A stretch of DNA of 64,000 nucleotides from Castanea sativa (lineage: Eukaryota; Streptophyta; Magnoliopsida; Fagales; Fagaceae), in contig NC_134015.1 of the NCBI RefSeq assembly GCF_040712315.1, forward strand, positions 51,747,464-51,811,463. The letters run 5' to 3'. Below are positions 33,070-45,018 of this stretch, one piece after another. The stretch's first letter is position 1. Every line of letters starts with the position of its first letter. The translations under genes and the position numbers were made by a program. The notes under the pieces were generated by a model. The model did no database searches. It was not told the origin of the DNA and saw nothing but the letters and a program-made list of their open reading frames with translations.

Positions 33070-35720
33070 GGAACCAATGGTTATACACTTTTGGCTTGAT
33101 TCAATGATATTTCAAGAAGCTAACAATGGAGTTCATTCAGCAGGGGAAACCAGTTTTGCTTCAAGGATAAAGACCGTCTGGTCTGCTCTTCAAGATGCTG
33201 ATGTTTTCTTCAAGCCTACCATCAAGAAAGGCCAACTGTTGCAGATCATCAACTGCAAAACCAGTTCAACAACATGCTGAGATTGACAACTTGCTGCAAG
33301 AATTCAACAAGGTCTTTGCCCTACCCACTGATCTACCACCTTACAGAGGCCATGAACACCAGATTGTGTCAAAGGAGGGCACTTAACCCATTTGCAAAAG
33401 GCCTTACAGGTATCCATTTTAGCAAAAGTCTTCCGGAGACCAGCTGCCTTGTTCTTTCAGTGGCTCTTTGTTTGACTAGTCTCAGGCTTGGAGGCTCACA
33501 TCTAGTGAATCTCTCCCCTTATTCCTAAACTCTCTTCTCCTTTGTAATTAATTTTCTGTTTTGTTTTCTTTTTCTCTGTAATTTTTGGTTTGCTTTGTGC
33601 CTTTCTTGCATAAAGCAGCTTCTTGAATATACTTCTTTTTTACTTTTCAAAACTTTTTTTTATCAAAAGTCTGAAATAGAAAAAATTGTGCATGATTTAC
33701 TTGAGGCTGGTTCTATTAAAGTGAGTCACAGTCCATTTTCTTCTCTTGTCTTACTAGTGAGAAAAGCATATGATAGTTGGAGAATATGTGTTGAGTCTAT
33801 AGATCTCTAAATCAAGCTACTAATAAGGATAAATATCCTATTCTAATTGTGGACGAGTTGCTTGATGAATTGGGTGGTGCTACAATTTTCTCTGAGTTAG
33901 TTCTTAGATCTCGTTACCACCAAATTAAAATGGAAGATTCTGATATACCTAAGACAGCATTTAGAACCCATGAAGGGCACTATGAATTAAATTTCTAGTT
34001 ATGCCCGTTGGATTAACTAATGCTCCATCTACTTTTCAATCATTGATGAATCACATTTTTGGTCTTCTTTGATGATATATTAGTCTTTAGCAAGACCTTA
34101 GAAGATCATGTGGAACATTTGAGGGCTGATTTAACCATCTTACTTGCTAATCAATTATATGCAAAGCAAATCAAGTGTGCCTTTGGCTGTGTAGAGGTGG
34201 AGTACTTAGGTCATATTATTTCAGGTCAAGGGGTCAAAATTGACCCTACGAAAACTAAAGCTATGTTACAATGGCCTATTCCTAAGTCTGTGAAGGCATT
34301 GAGGGGTTTCTTGGGGTTAACTAGATGTTATAGGAAGTTTATTCAGGGTTTTGGTGTCATAGCAGCCCCTTTGAATGCTTTATTGAAGAAGGAAGCATTT
34401 CGGTGGACTTCACAAGCTAAATCTGCTTTTAATGCTCTCAAATTAGCTGTTTCAAGACCTCCAGTTCTAGCTTTGCCCGACTTTTCAAAACTGTTTGTGG
34501 TAGAATGTGATGCTTGTGGTGTGGGGTTAGGTGTTGTTCTTATGTAGGAAGGAAGGACATTAGCTTTTCATAGTGAAGCCCTTAAGGGTAGATGTTTGCA
34601 CCTCCCTACCTATGAGAAGGAGTTCTTGGCTGTGGTGAAGGCAGTAAAAAAAGGAAGACCTTACTTGGTAGGGAAACCTTTTGTCATCAAAACTAACCAC
34701 CAAAGTTTGAAGTTTCTTCTTGAACAAAGGGTGGGTACACCTGCTCAACAAAATTGGATTACGAAGCTCTTGGGATATTCTTTTGTGGTTGAGTATAAAA
34801 AGGGTAGGGACAATAAGGCTGCTGATGCTTTATCTCGAAGAATGGAAGGTGTTCTTAATTCCATGGTCTCAATTTCTGCTGACACTGATGAAGACAGTGA
34901 CTTGGGGTATGCTAACCAGAATGTGGCCTTGTTTTTAATTTCTTTCCCTTGTCCTTCTTGGCTGAGCATTTTACAGGACAGTTATCTTAATGAGCAGGAA
35001 TACCAGCACTTGCTTCTTTTACTAGCAATAACTCACCTGCAGGGTTCTCTTTGCATAATGGTATTATTTTGTACGAGTGCTCTTTCTCCTTTAAAACCTC
35101 TGGTTTTACAGCACATGCATAACTCACCCCTTGGGGGTCACTCGGGTTATCTGAAGACTCTACATAGAGTCAAACAAGATTTTTTTTGGAGAGGTATGAA
35201 ATCAGATGCCAAGTCCCATATCAAATGTTGTGAGACATGTCAAAGAAAGGCAGACACATCAACCTGCTGGGTTATTACAGCCACTTCCCATTCCTGTCAA
35301 GCCTTTGGTTGACATTAGTATGGAATTTGTAGACGGCCTTCCTAAGTCCATGGGGTATGAGGTTGTTTTTGTAGTGATTGATAGGCTCACAAAGTATGTG
35401 CATTTCTTACCTCTATCCCATCCTTACACGGCTACTACGGTAGCTACTGCGTTCATGAAAGAAGTTTTTAGATTGCATGGCATGCCTACGTCTATTGTAA
35501 GTGACAGGGATGCAGTTTTTACTCTTCCACCTGTTGATGCTGATGGGTTGTTCAATCCTGAACCTATCGCTATCCTTCAAACTCAATCTAAGTAGTTGAG
35601 GACTAGATCCATCACTGAGGTTCTGGTTTAGTGGCCGGGCCAACTTCCAGAAGATGCTACTTGGGAGTCTTTGTTCTTCCTCCAGAATAAGTTCCCTCAC
35701 CTTGCGGGCAAGGTCCTTTG
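33070..35720 (+). pseudogene. Chromovirus RT, RNase H and integrase, broken
   Basis: The RT begins around 33300 (LLQEFNKVFALPTDLPPYRG), is split by the 33432-33657 insertion, resumes EIEKIVHDLLEAGSI, and has the catalytic FFDDILVFS at about 34063. RNase H follows (VVECDACGVGLGVVLM, a TAG stop at 34545, then LPTYEKEFLAVV and KAADALSRR). The integrase zinc-binding part (HMHNSPLGGHSG ... [10 protein letters not shown]) and the first two catalytic Asp regions ([22 protein letters not shown]) are present. The sequence then jumps to a chromodomain remnant, so the third acidic residue is deleted. Confidence 0.8.
33417..33672. mobile_element. ~226-bp insertion with 15-bp target duplication inside RT
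   Basis: TTTTAGCAAAAGTCT (33417-33431) and TTTTATCAAAAGTCT (33658-33672) flank an insert that splits the conserved RT segment between ...RYPF and QKSEIEKIV. A 15-bp duplication is typical of LINE or SINE insertion. The insert is pyrimidine-rich toward its 3' end and ends in a T run. I cannot assign its family; a LINE 3' end is the best guess. Confidence 0.65.
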
Positions 35721-35951
35721 AAGGGAGGGGCGATGTGTAATGATTTGGATTATGTTGTTGGTGATGGTAGTGCAGAATTAGTTGTGCACAGCTGGTGTGT
35801 TGTAGTGGAATTGTGCCTTTGAATTGCTTTATGTAGCTAGAATTGTTATGTTTGCTTATGTAGTATGTTGTTCAAACTGAAGTTACAACTATTAGAATGT
35901 CTGGGAAGGTACTTGAAATCTTGCATAGACCTTGTGGACAAGGTCTTTCTT

Positions 35952-36235
35952 AAGGGGAAGGAAATGATAGGAGCTGAAGCTGCTGAAGTCAGTCATGCTG
36001 AGCTGGAGTTAGTTATGCTGAGCTGGAGTTATTCTGTTATGGTTGTTACAGGTAGTTAGTTAGTTGGTATAACTAATTGGCAGTTAGTCAGTAGCTTCAG
36101 TGTAATGGAATTGGCATTGTAAAGCATATAAAGGGGATTATATGAATTGTAAAGAATCATTCAGAATGTTCCCTCTAAGAAGTAAGAACTACTCAACTTT
36201 CTCTCTATTTTTCTTGAATTGAATTAATTCTATCA
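35952..36235 (+). repeat. Polypurine tract and 3' LTR of the chromovirus
   Basis: AAGGGGAAGGAAA (35952-35964) immediately precedes TGATAGGAGC at 35965. The 271-bp LTR ends CTATCA at 36235. It contains a tandem repeat of the GAGCTGGAGTTA unit that the 5' LTR lacks, and a deletion near 36170. Confidence 0.85.
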
Positions 36236-37737
36236 GTGTCACAATTTCAACCTTCTCTTTGCGCTTAAATATCTTTGTTTACCTTGTTCAATTAAAAGTT
36301 GTTCATGTTTTATAGGTGAATTTGTATCCTTGTCATATCAATGACTCTGAGTTTGCAAATGCATTGGTCGACTCAATTCTAAGGATTCCAGTTTTCTGCA
36401 AATTGCTAGTCCTGAAGCCAATCAAAAATTTTCAGGAAAATACTGTTTCCAAGATGAATTCATCAAGCTTTGGGACCATTCTTTACAGCCCAAGTGACTT
36501 CCCAGATGCAAGACCAGGTTACTGTTTTAGAACTTGAATTCATATGTTACGTATGAAAGTACAGCTCAATAAAATGAGGCACTTGAATTTTTTTGACAAC
36601 CAATTTTATCTCTAAAAAGAGACACTCAAGTGGACAGGGCATGTACAAATTAGACCACATTGATGGAAATTGCCAATGCAAAGTCAATACAATATGACAT
36701 AAGCATCTATTATATGAAAGATTAACCAAGCCATTAATATTTCCAATATACTGTCACAAAAACCAGCAATTACTACTTCAAACATTTTTAGTAGTCTAAT
36801 TTGTGATTTAGATTTTATTATGAGAAAAGCCATGTCAATATGTATAACTTGATTACAAATTAACTAAGAAAGCAAAATAAGAATAAACTTATTACTTTTG
36901 TATCACTAGGTTTCAATTACCAGCTACCATAGAAGTAAGGGGTAGATGTTGTTCTTTGTCATGGTGGACTCAGAGCTAACCAGTTACCAACTATTTTTGC
37001 AACAGTAACTTTACAAAGAACCAGGTCAAGTAAGGGAGTTCCAATAATAGGAGCGAGTGCAGGGACATGCATATCTGCAAAGGTTGAGGAGGCTGGTGGA
37101 GTTGATCTTAAGTGTTGTACAATTCAGGTCGCTTTCACATGGCCGGAAGGGGCTCCTTAGCTGGCTTGTTGCCTTTTGCTGATGCAAATGCTATAGTACT
37201 TGACATGGCCAATGAAGTGTTACCAGTAAGTTTCAACTGCTTGCTTGAATTAAAAGTTGTTTACAAGAGAGATCCTTATTAGGAAGCTTTTTATTAAATC
37301 ATCTGGAAACAGTGTCTTAAACTTCTGCTAACTTTCACTTACGTAACTAAGCATTTATTCAAACTTAAGTTCAAAATTTTGGTCATAAAAGGCGTTGAGG
37401 GAACTAAGAGTCACCATGTTATATAAGAGGGACAGCGGATCATCACCAGTTTATGGCAATTTTAACCAACGTCTGACTCAAAAGAAACGTTTGAATCCTA
37501 TGAATTAAGAACTTGAAATTTGTAGAATTTTTCAGATCATTATAGAAGAGTTGAACATCCTTCTTGTAACTTGTAATTTATACCAAAAGTTCAATCAATT
37601 GGATTCAGACCGGAAAGGTAATATGTTTTAATATGAGATCATTAGGTCGATTATCAACATTTTATTTGCCTAATAGATTTTGTTGATATAGTTATTTTAA
37701 CTCTAATTTCTGTTTCAGTTATCTTCTATGTCCACTC

Positions 37738-37770
<33 letters not shown>

Positions 37771-37794
37771 TACATACATACATACATACATATA
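37738..37794. repeat. Compound microsatellite (TA)n (CA)n (CATA)n
   Basis: Alternating TA, then CA, then CATA units within an intron of the Tm-1-like pseudogene. This is a simple repeat with no other feature. Confidence 0.9.
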
Positions 37795-38385
37795 TTGTAT
37801 TTTGTATTTTATGGGATGACCAATATAACTTAAAATAATCATTGAAAGACCTGCTTGGTTATGTTTCTAAGTCAATTTCAGCTCCCCCTTTTGTAAAATC
37901 TGTTACTGACATGGAGCTTACAAGCATGTATTGGTGGTGAAGGAGGTACCAGTTCTTGCTGGAGTCTGTGCTACCAATCCTTTTCGCCGAATGGATTACT
38001 TCCTAAAGCTGATGGAGTCTATTGGATTCTCTGGGGTGCAAAATTTTCCAACTGCTGGGCTCTTTGATGGTAATTTCAGACAAAATCTTGAAGAAACAGG
38101 AATGGGATATGGGTATGCCCTCACAGAAATTTTTGCCCTCATTTATACCATTATGGTGTTTTTTGTGCCTATTAAAGCTATTATTTCTCTTGTTTTAATG
38201 ATCAGCTTAGAAGTTGAGATGAATGAAAAAGTAAATAAATTGGGTCTCTTGACAACGTATGCTTTTAACCAAAATGAAGCTGCAGAGATGCACGAACATC
38301 TGTATCAATGGAGGAAAGTGTAGTTCGCGTTCAGGCTATAGCTGATGCTGCACATAGAATCAATCCTGATGTTATTGTGCTTTGT

Positions 38386-40039
38386 ATCTAAGAAGTATTT
38401 GCTTCTTGTTATGAAGACTGTTGTGAAGTTTTGGTGTTTCTTTAATTCTGAATTTAGCTTCTTTATACACTGGCATGAAATGCTTTTAATTAGCCACTCC
38501 TTTGTCCTTTGTGTGTGTGATCGCACACTAGCATTAACATTTCTTCTGTGTCTTTGTTGAAGTAATCATTTATCTTCTCTATGGTAGAAATTAGTTTTGA
38601 TTGGCTTGAAATTGGTTTCATTTGAAAGGAAATTAAATTCTTTACAACTTTTCCAGGAATAGAGATTTTTTTTTTTTTTTCCAAACATCAAATTTCGAAA
38701 CAAAATGTTGTATTAAACTGACCAAGAGATTTGAGTGTATGTTCTAAAATATACTTAATGGTACTTTGGTCTTGCTTTCTTAGGCAAATTCGTATCAAAA
38801 ATCCAATACCAGAATTAGTAGGGCCATTATGAATATGGTAATTTTAGAAAGATTTCCTGTTATTAAAAATTCATGCTTACTCCTAAAGGCTTGGTAATTG
38901 ATTTATAAAAACATAAAAATTGTAGAGACTATCATCAATATAGAATTTTAACCTTTAAAAATATCTCCAATTAATGGATCCAAATTTCTCCATATCATTC
39001 CTTGATTTTCTTCCCTTTCTGTAAGTCGCAATTTTTGAGTTTTTAACATCCCTATAATTAAAAGTTTCCTTATTCAAATAATTATAGTAAATTACCTATT
39101 TGTTGGAAAAAAAAAAAAAAAAAAAAAAGAAGCTACAAGAAGTTACTATGGGTGTAATTGGAAACTACTTATTTGCTAAAAACTGAAAATTTATTGCTGA
39201 AAATACTGTAGCAAAATAAGTTTTAAATGTGTGTTGTGGGACCCAAAGAGAGAGTGAAAACTGTGTTTTGTTGACTTTTGTGAGTCTATAAACAGTAATC
39301 ATAGACCCAAAAAAAAATGTAGACGCACAAATTTGTTGAAAAAAGCTAATCCAAACGCACACTAAGTATTACTTTTTTCTTTTTTGAGAAAGTACCAAGT
39401 GTTACTTTATTTTTTTGATGAATGCTAAGTGTTACTTCATAGAGCAAAAGTAAGGTGAAAAAGGAATATATCAGCTACAACATCTTCTCCATCTCAGTTA
39501 AGTATACTTTTTATGGTTTATGGTGTAATAAATTTTGTAAGTAAATGGTATCTTTGATTTGATTTTTTTTCTATTATTTTCTTTTGAGTTCTCGAGTACA
39601 ATGAAAAATTTGCTTCATTAGTGACATAGCATACAAATAAAAGTAAATAATATAGTACACGTCTTTTTGTCAATAATTACACGTGTCCTTCTAACTAAAG
39701 TTAAAGATACACACAAGAGAAGGCGATTGTGTACGCATATATTTGGTTGTGTGTTTTAAATTGTCCAATAAACATGTAATGGTCTTCAGAGAACAATGTT
39801 TTTGGTTCCTTTGATTTAGGACATCCTCCCTCCTGTTTTGTTTTTATTATAAGGGCGGAGGGTTGTGTTTTCTCTCCGCAATCCTTCTGTGTTGGGAATA
39901 ATTTTTTTTTTTAGTTATGAAAAATAAAAACATGTAATTGAATGTCAACTCGGCATAGAAGAAGAGTTCAACCATGCAGGCATAACTTATATTATGCAAT
40001 GAAATTAAACCCTTTGATAATACCTATTATATTTTCAAG

Positions 40040-40085
<46 letters not shown>

Positions 40086-41060
40086 ATATTATAATATCTA
40101 AAGACTAAGATTTACAAATTTACAAATAAACAAAATCTCAAGCAAAATTACGAATAAAGAAAATTATGTGCAAAACATTGGTCAACAACTGGTTTAATAT
40201 AAAAGTTACAAAAATTATATCTCTTGATAAACATAATGCAAATAAGCTACCAACAAGAAGTCATTGCAAACAGTGGTGGCTTTACATTATAGTTAGGTTG
40301 TTCACATGATTACTATGCGTGCATTTTGATTGGGATTATAAATGAAAATTAATTTACTATTCAATTTATTTTTGCTATTATTTATGGGTCTCACCGCACT
40401 TTATGGCACTATTTACAGGACTCACTGTACTATTTCAACTAACTTTTACCTTTATCTACCATACTTTCAGCAATAATTTTTCAGTTTCAGTAAAATAAGC
40501 GGTATTCAAACACATCTTGTGACTTATAAAAAATAAAATAATAAATTATACTTGCAAAAAAAAAATATAAATTGTTTTATCTACCTAAAAAAGATATTAA
40601 ACATCCTGATGTGAGAATCCCAATAATTCGGGTTCAACAAAAATAAAAGTAATGTTATGTCCATAATATATTCACAACAAATCTTAGGTAATAAGTTGTT
40701 ATTAGTTTTAATTTTGACCCACTCTTAACATAACTTTTGTACCCACCAATAATAGCTTGTTACATAGAATTTATTGTGGAATTGTTGTTAAAATATTGTG
40801 AACATAGCATTACTCCAAAAAAAATCTTGGCCATAAACATTATTCTTAACTCCTTAAACAAAAAAAAAATAAAAATAAAAGCACAATTAAAAACAATAAA
40901 AATTAGCCTATATAACAACAATTTTATGTATTTGTGCGTGTGTGTGTGTGTGTGATGTCAATATATTAAAGTTTTTTTTATATATTAAATTTTGTATAAT
41001 TTAAGTTACTTATTAAATATCCTATAAAACTTTCTAAGAGCCTCCACTGATCAAACATTA
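38386..41060. other. Intergenic with degraded MITEs and microsatellites
   Basis: No gene is recognised. Two degraded MITE-like units lie at about 39150-39366 (ending CCAAACGCACACTA, with GCTGAAAATACTGTAGC inside) and about 40290-40525 (TGCATTTTGATTGG to the complement of GTGTTTGAATACCGC). Both belong to the common plant type with 'GTGCGTTTGG' ends. A (TA)n tract lies at about 40043-40080 and a (TG)n tract at about 40936-40954. Poly(A)/poly(T) tracts occur near 38670 and 39110. Confidence 0.45.
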
Positions 41061-41061
41061 A

Positions 41062-42039
41062 AGCACTCACATCGGTGTTTATATGATAGAAAAATGATCA
41101 CATTTTAGCTAATTAATCCCAAAATTCACCTACATTAGGCCATGCAAAATGTGTAAAAAATACATGATTTCAATAGTAACCGTATAAATTTAAATTGACA
41201 CTATTCATTTTGCATTTAGTTTTTTAATTTTTATTTACATGTCTCGATAATGAAAGAATAAAGTAATTGATATTGTTATGTGTAAAGAAATATAAACAAT
41301 TTATATACAAAAAAAAATCAAGAAAAATGATATTTGAATGAAATATGGTGTAAAATAGATAATTTGATGTGGAGAGTTTTAAAAGTAAGTATGTAAAATA
41401 GAAAAAAGTAGGATGCTAAAATAGATAGAAATTTTTGCATAAACTGATGTGAATGTTCTTAAGTGTGCTCTTGGTTAGTGACTATAAGCAAATAAATCTA
41501 ACTTATTGCTTCTTTTTTATATTATTTATGGATCTCAAGTGAAGACCCACAAATAGAACAAAATTTCTCTCCAAACTAATTTGGAGATAAATTCTACAAA
41601 CTCTTCATATAACTTTGTATTTAGTGTAAATATTGAAAATTTAACTACTGGATTGCATGTTCTTATTATATTCTTCATGCTTGCAAATTTTCAAAAAGAT
41701 CAAAGATCAATTGTTATGTCATTAAACAAATATTAAAATTTCAAGTTTTCGTGATCTAAAATTGCGTATAAAAAAATAAGTTTATTGATCAAATGGTAAA
41801 GAGCATCCGATTTTAATGAAATTTGATATACATGTTAATTACATAAGAAACATGAAATTCATCAGTTAAATTTTCAAAATTCACAAAAAAAAAAAAGATA
41901 TATAAGAAGTTTGAAGAATTTCTCTTAAATTAGTTTGGAGATAAACTTTGTTCCCCACTTTTATGTTTTTGTTGAGAAGCTTACTACCATTAACTGTTTG
42001 TGGGCTCTATGTTATATGTTTTACCCTAAATGTCAAGTC
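41062..42039. repeat. Duplicated segment A (partner of 47748-50344)
   Basis: Starting with a MITE-like unit (CACTCACATCGGTGTTTATA ... AAACTGATGTGAATGTTCTT, about 41062-41462) and running on through GCACTTGGTTAGTGA-like text to ...ATGTCAAG, the segment is collinear with 47748-47943 plus 49603-50344. Similarity beyond the MITE shows that a larger segment was duplicated. Segment A is followed directly by a MULE at 42045. Confidence 0.8.
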
Positions 42040-42837
42040 TTTTTGGCCAAAATGGGAAATTAGCAATAATTTCAAAATAATATAATTAGTAGTCACTGTT
42101 ACAAAACTATATTTTTTACTAAAAATCAAATCTTCGAGGGTTGATTTTTATGGTCTGATCAGATCTGATGTTGCATTTTTTCACATGGAGTCTACCTAGA
42201 AATCAAGTCTTTAATACTCGATTTATAACCCTTAAAACCCACTTTCCACCTTCTCATCAGAGTAGTCTCATCAAAGAAGAACTATAGAGGAAAAAAAAAA
42301 CTAGAAACAGAAACAAAAACGATGAGAACTCGGTTCGCGTCTTGGATCTGGGTTGGATTAGAGGAAGTAGAGTTTTGCTTCTTGCTCTCGTCTTCGACTC
42401 TCTTTCTCTGTGTGCTGGTGGTTAGGCCTCCACGCCGACGAAGCAAAGCTCAAGGCTGTAAGAAGCAGAACCGTGGGTTTCAATCCAGGTCTTCACCGAT
42501 CTACTGGTTGAGGGGTGAGTCGGATCTTGTGGCAGCGGGGTGGTGGTTTGTAAATCTGGGTTGTAGTGGGTCTGGGGCGTGGTGGGTCGCAGTGGTCGTA
42601 GTGCAGTAGATCGGCGCTGTTGTGGAGGTTTGCCAAGGTGGGTTGAATTTGGGTTGGATGGTTGCCGTAGGGGGGTGATTAATAGATCGACGGTGGGTGT
42701 GTCGTTGTGGCTGTGGAGTTTTGGGTTTGCCACTGTGGGCCTACGTTTTGCTCGCCGTTGATTTGCCGCCGTGGATTTGGATGGTTCGGGTGGTTTGCCA
42801 TTTTTGGGATGGCTTGGATGCACAGAATGGGCAAATC

Positions 42838-44034
42838 TAGGGGTGTGCATAAAACCGACGAACCAAAAAATCCGGCTGAAACCGACCAAACCGTTGCAAA
42901 AATTTCAGTTTGGTTTCAGTTCGGTTTTGGTTTTTAATTTTTAAAAACCGAAAATTTCGGTTAGGTTTCGGTTTTTAGTTTTAATACACTGAACCGACCG
43001 AAACCAAACCGAACATATTATAATATATTTTATATAAAATATATAATATGTAATACCTATACTTATTTGGGCCTGCCATTGACCTTTTCATTTTTTTTTA
43101 AAACCATTTGGGCCTTTCATTTTTTTTCTTTTATATGATCTGGCCCTTTTTATTTTATAGAATCTAGCCATTTCCTATTTGATAGGAATCATCAATGAAT
43201 TATAGGAATAGATCCGGCCCCTTCCCCTTTTCCATGTATTCATTTTATTTTTAGAATAAGTATAATTAAACTAATTACTAATTAGATATCTAATTAACCT
43301 AATTAAACTTAATCTAATTTAAGTGTAAAAACAAAAGTTAAAAACCCTACCCGCAGCCCACTTTCATTCTCAGTTCTCACGGCCTCCACTCTTCAAGTTC
43401 ACTGTTCAGCCTTGCTCTTCTCTCACCACTCCACATGCCGCCTCCACTCATCGGCCTCCACACGCTGGCCTTTCTACGCCGGTTTGTTTATATCAAAGAA
43501 ACTTTGGTTTCAATTCGTTTTTTTTTTTTTTTTTTGGTTTCTGTATTGAATTTCTAATTGTTAAAAAAAGATCGAAACTTTTTTGTTTTTTTAGATTGAA
43601 TTGGTATGTGGAATCCGATTATGTTTCTAGGTTTTGTTTGTTTTTTAAAAAGATTGGATCTTAGATCGGATCTTAGCGTATATGCTTGTATTCTAGGTGC
43701 ATTTGGATCATTTTAGATGATTGTAGAAGCTAAAATGATAGTGGGTTTTGAATTTGTGATTGTCCCATGTGCTTGGTTGTTTATATTGTGGGTTTGTTTA
43801 TTTTTTCAATTTCCTCTCTTTTTTATATCTTGGATTTTTTTTTTCTTTGTTTACTTTCTTAGAAAATAAATGATAAGGAAATAAAAAAAAACCGCCGAAA
43901 CCGAAATCCAACCAAAACCGATTGATTTCCAATTACTTCGGTCGGTTTCAGTTGAGGATTTCACCCACCAAAAATTTCGGTTTCGGTTGGCCAGCACTTA
44001 GAAAACCGACCGAAACCGAACCGACACACCCCTA
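42838..44034. mobile_element. Nested hAT element (1.2 kb, non-autonomous)
   Basis: The ends TAGGGGTGTGCATAA and GACACACCCCTA are flanked by a perfect 8-bp duplication GGCAAATC (42830-42837 and 44035-44042). Both subterminal zones are dense in ACCGAAACC/CGGTTTCGGTT words. The interior holds AT-rich filler and a short CT-rich patch near 43350-43480. There is no transposase frame. Its ends match the 604-bp MITE at 704-1307, but the subterminal word differs (ACCGAACC here, ACCCAACC there). Confidence 0.85.
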
Positions 44035-44268
44035 GGCAAATCGTTCAATATTTTTTTGGGTATCTCTAGGAATGGCTGGTATGAGACTTAGACGTAAATT
44101 TTTTTTGCTTATAAACTCAAATTTTCAAGTCGACACTATGTGAAAAAAATGACACATCAGACGTGATCAGATCCTAAAAATCAACCCTCAAAACTCGATT
44201 TTTAAGCCCAAAATTAAGTCTTTTAAACTCGAGATGATAGTAAAAAAATATAGTTTTGTAACACTGCC

Positions 44269-45018
44269 TGTAAGTGTACAATTGCACCTGGCCCCAAGAA
44301 CAGTTACGGGCTCAGGCCCAATGAGCCTTAAACAATATGAATTTGTAGAGTGTGGGCTTGAAACCCAGGTTAGAAGTGTCTAAGGATTAAATGACAAGTC
44401 AAAGATTGCGAACACTTGAAAACAACAAGGAATATTGTAAATCAACCTACTCGGACGTAAGCCGAGAGCTGTTCTTATATTCTCTCTTTCTCTTTTTCCT
44501 TTTTCTTTTTAGATTCCAAAAAAGGGAGCCTCCATTCCTGTTCTAGGTTTCTCCTTAAATACTCCTCTTTTTGATACTTTGTACACGTGTTGCCCCAACT
44601 CCCCCTTAACCTAGATATTTCTTTTCTCAGTGCCTTTGAATAGTAACCAGAAGTTTCCCTTCCACTGTTCAGGCGTCACTTCCCCATTAATGCGGCCAGG
44701 GTGGTAGGTGCAGGGTCTTTAATGTGGAGGTGACAGCCTTTATCTTTGGTATTTCTCTGACATCGGTGCTTCTAGGACATTCAAGGGTTCCCCCTCTTTA
44801 ACCATTGGTCTTGACCGTGTAATTCCCTAACCTTTACCATGAAGTCCCGGGTTCTCCGGTGTCCGTCCGAAGGGAAATTCACCCTCGGCTAGATCCTCGG
44901 ATCCTCGGCGTATGGGCCGACCCGTAGTACTAACAAGTTCTAAACCCAAGAGCGGGTCGGCCTTCCTTAGCATGGCCCAAAGGCCCACATTCCCATCAGG
45001 GTCTTTTTACTCCCCACA
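44269..45018 (-). mobile_element. Solo LTR of the Tat-type Ty3 family
   Basis: On the minus strand it begins TGTGGGGAGTAAAAAGACC and ends GTGCAATTGTACACTTACA, matching the 5' LTR at 55800-56495 end to end. It is flanked by a perfect 5-bp duplication CTGCC (44264-44268 and 45019-45023). At 750 bp with no internal sequence, it arose by LTR-LTR recombination. It sits in the right terminal repeat of the surrounding MULE. Confidence 0.9.

Larger units (their letters stand above)
31408..36235 (+). mobile_element. Complete short-LTR Ty3 chromovirus in a Tm-1-like intron
   Basis: The LTRs lie at 31408-31712 and 35965-36235, both TGATAGGAGCT...CTATCA. The primer-binding site is at 31715 and the polypurine tract at 35952-35964. 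Flanking 5-mers ATGTC (31403-31407) and GTGTC (36236-36240) agree at 4 of 5 positions. The gag, protease, RT, RNase H and integrase order is Ty3 type. A chromodomain-like tail (WPGQLPEDATWE near 35640) marks it as a chromovirus, and the ~300-bp LTRs and small size suggest the Reina lineage. The length of 4.8 kb includes a ~226-bp insertion and an integrase deletion. It is inactive. Confidence 0.8.
27528..38385 (+). pseudogene. Tm-1-like (UPF0261 plus TIM-barrel) pseudogene with two retroelement insertions
   Basis: Exon pieces in order match the plant Tm-1-like protein (about 750 residues; N-terminal UPF0261/Tm-1 ATP-binding-like domain, C-terminal TIM-barrel PEP-hydrolase-like domain). About 27540-27655 reads GTANTNLDELQFLSDPIL. 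28402-29026 reads AIAIMSKALEHFLKKA, GVIGIGGSGGTSLISSA and HATGVGGRVMESL. 29668-29851 reads TTTEVADYIVGGAMAC, resuming at about 30821-30843. 31161 to about 31390 reads [19 protein letters not shown]. 36316-36517 reads CHINDSEFANALVDS. About 37006-37225 reads [19 protein letters not shown]. About 37934-38120 reads [18 protein letters not shown] and [19 protein letters not shown]. 38206-38385 reads AIADAAHRINPDVIVLC. The ATG at 27528 is out of frame with the first conserved block. More frameshifts lie near 28480, 28730, 28950 and 37135, and part of the last domain is missing. Tomato Tm-1 blocks tobamovirus replication; the normal cellular role is unclear. Confidence 0.85.

Noticed and set aside
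42422..42889. 155-codon minus-strand Pro/Thr-rich frame
   Set aside because: It is antisense to G-rich MULE interior and runs across the hAT target duplication into the hAT element, so it cannot be an ancestral gene.
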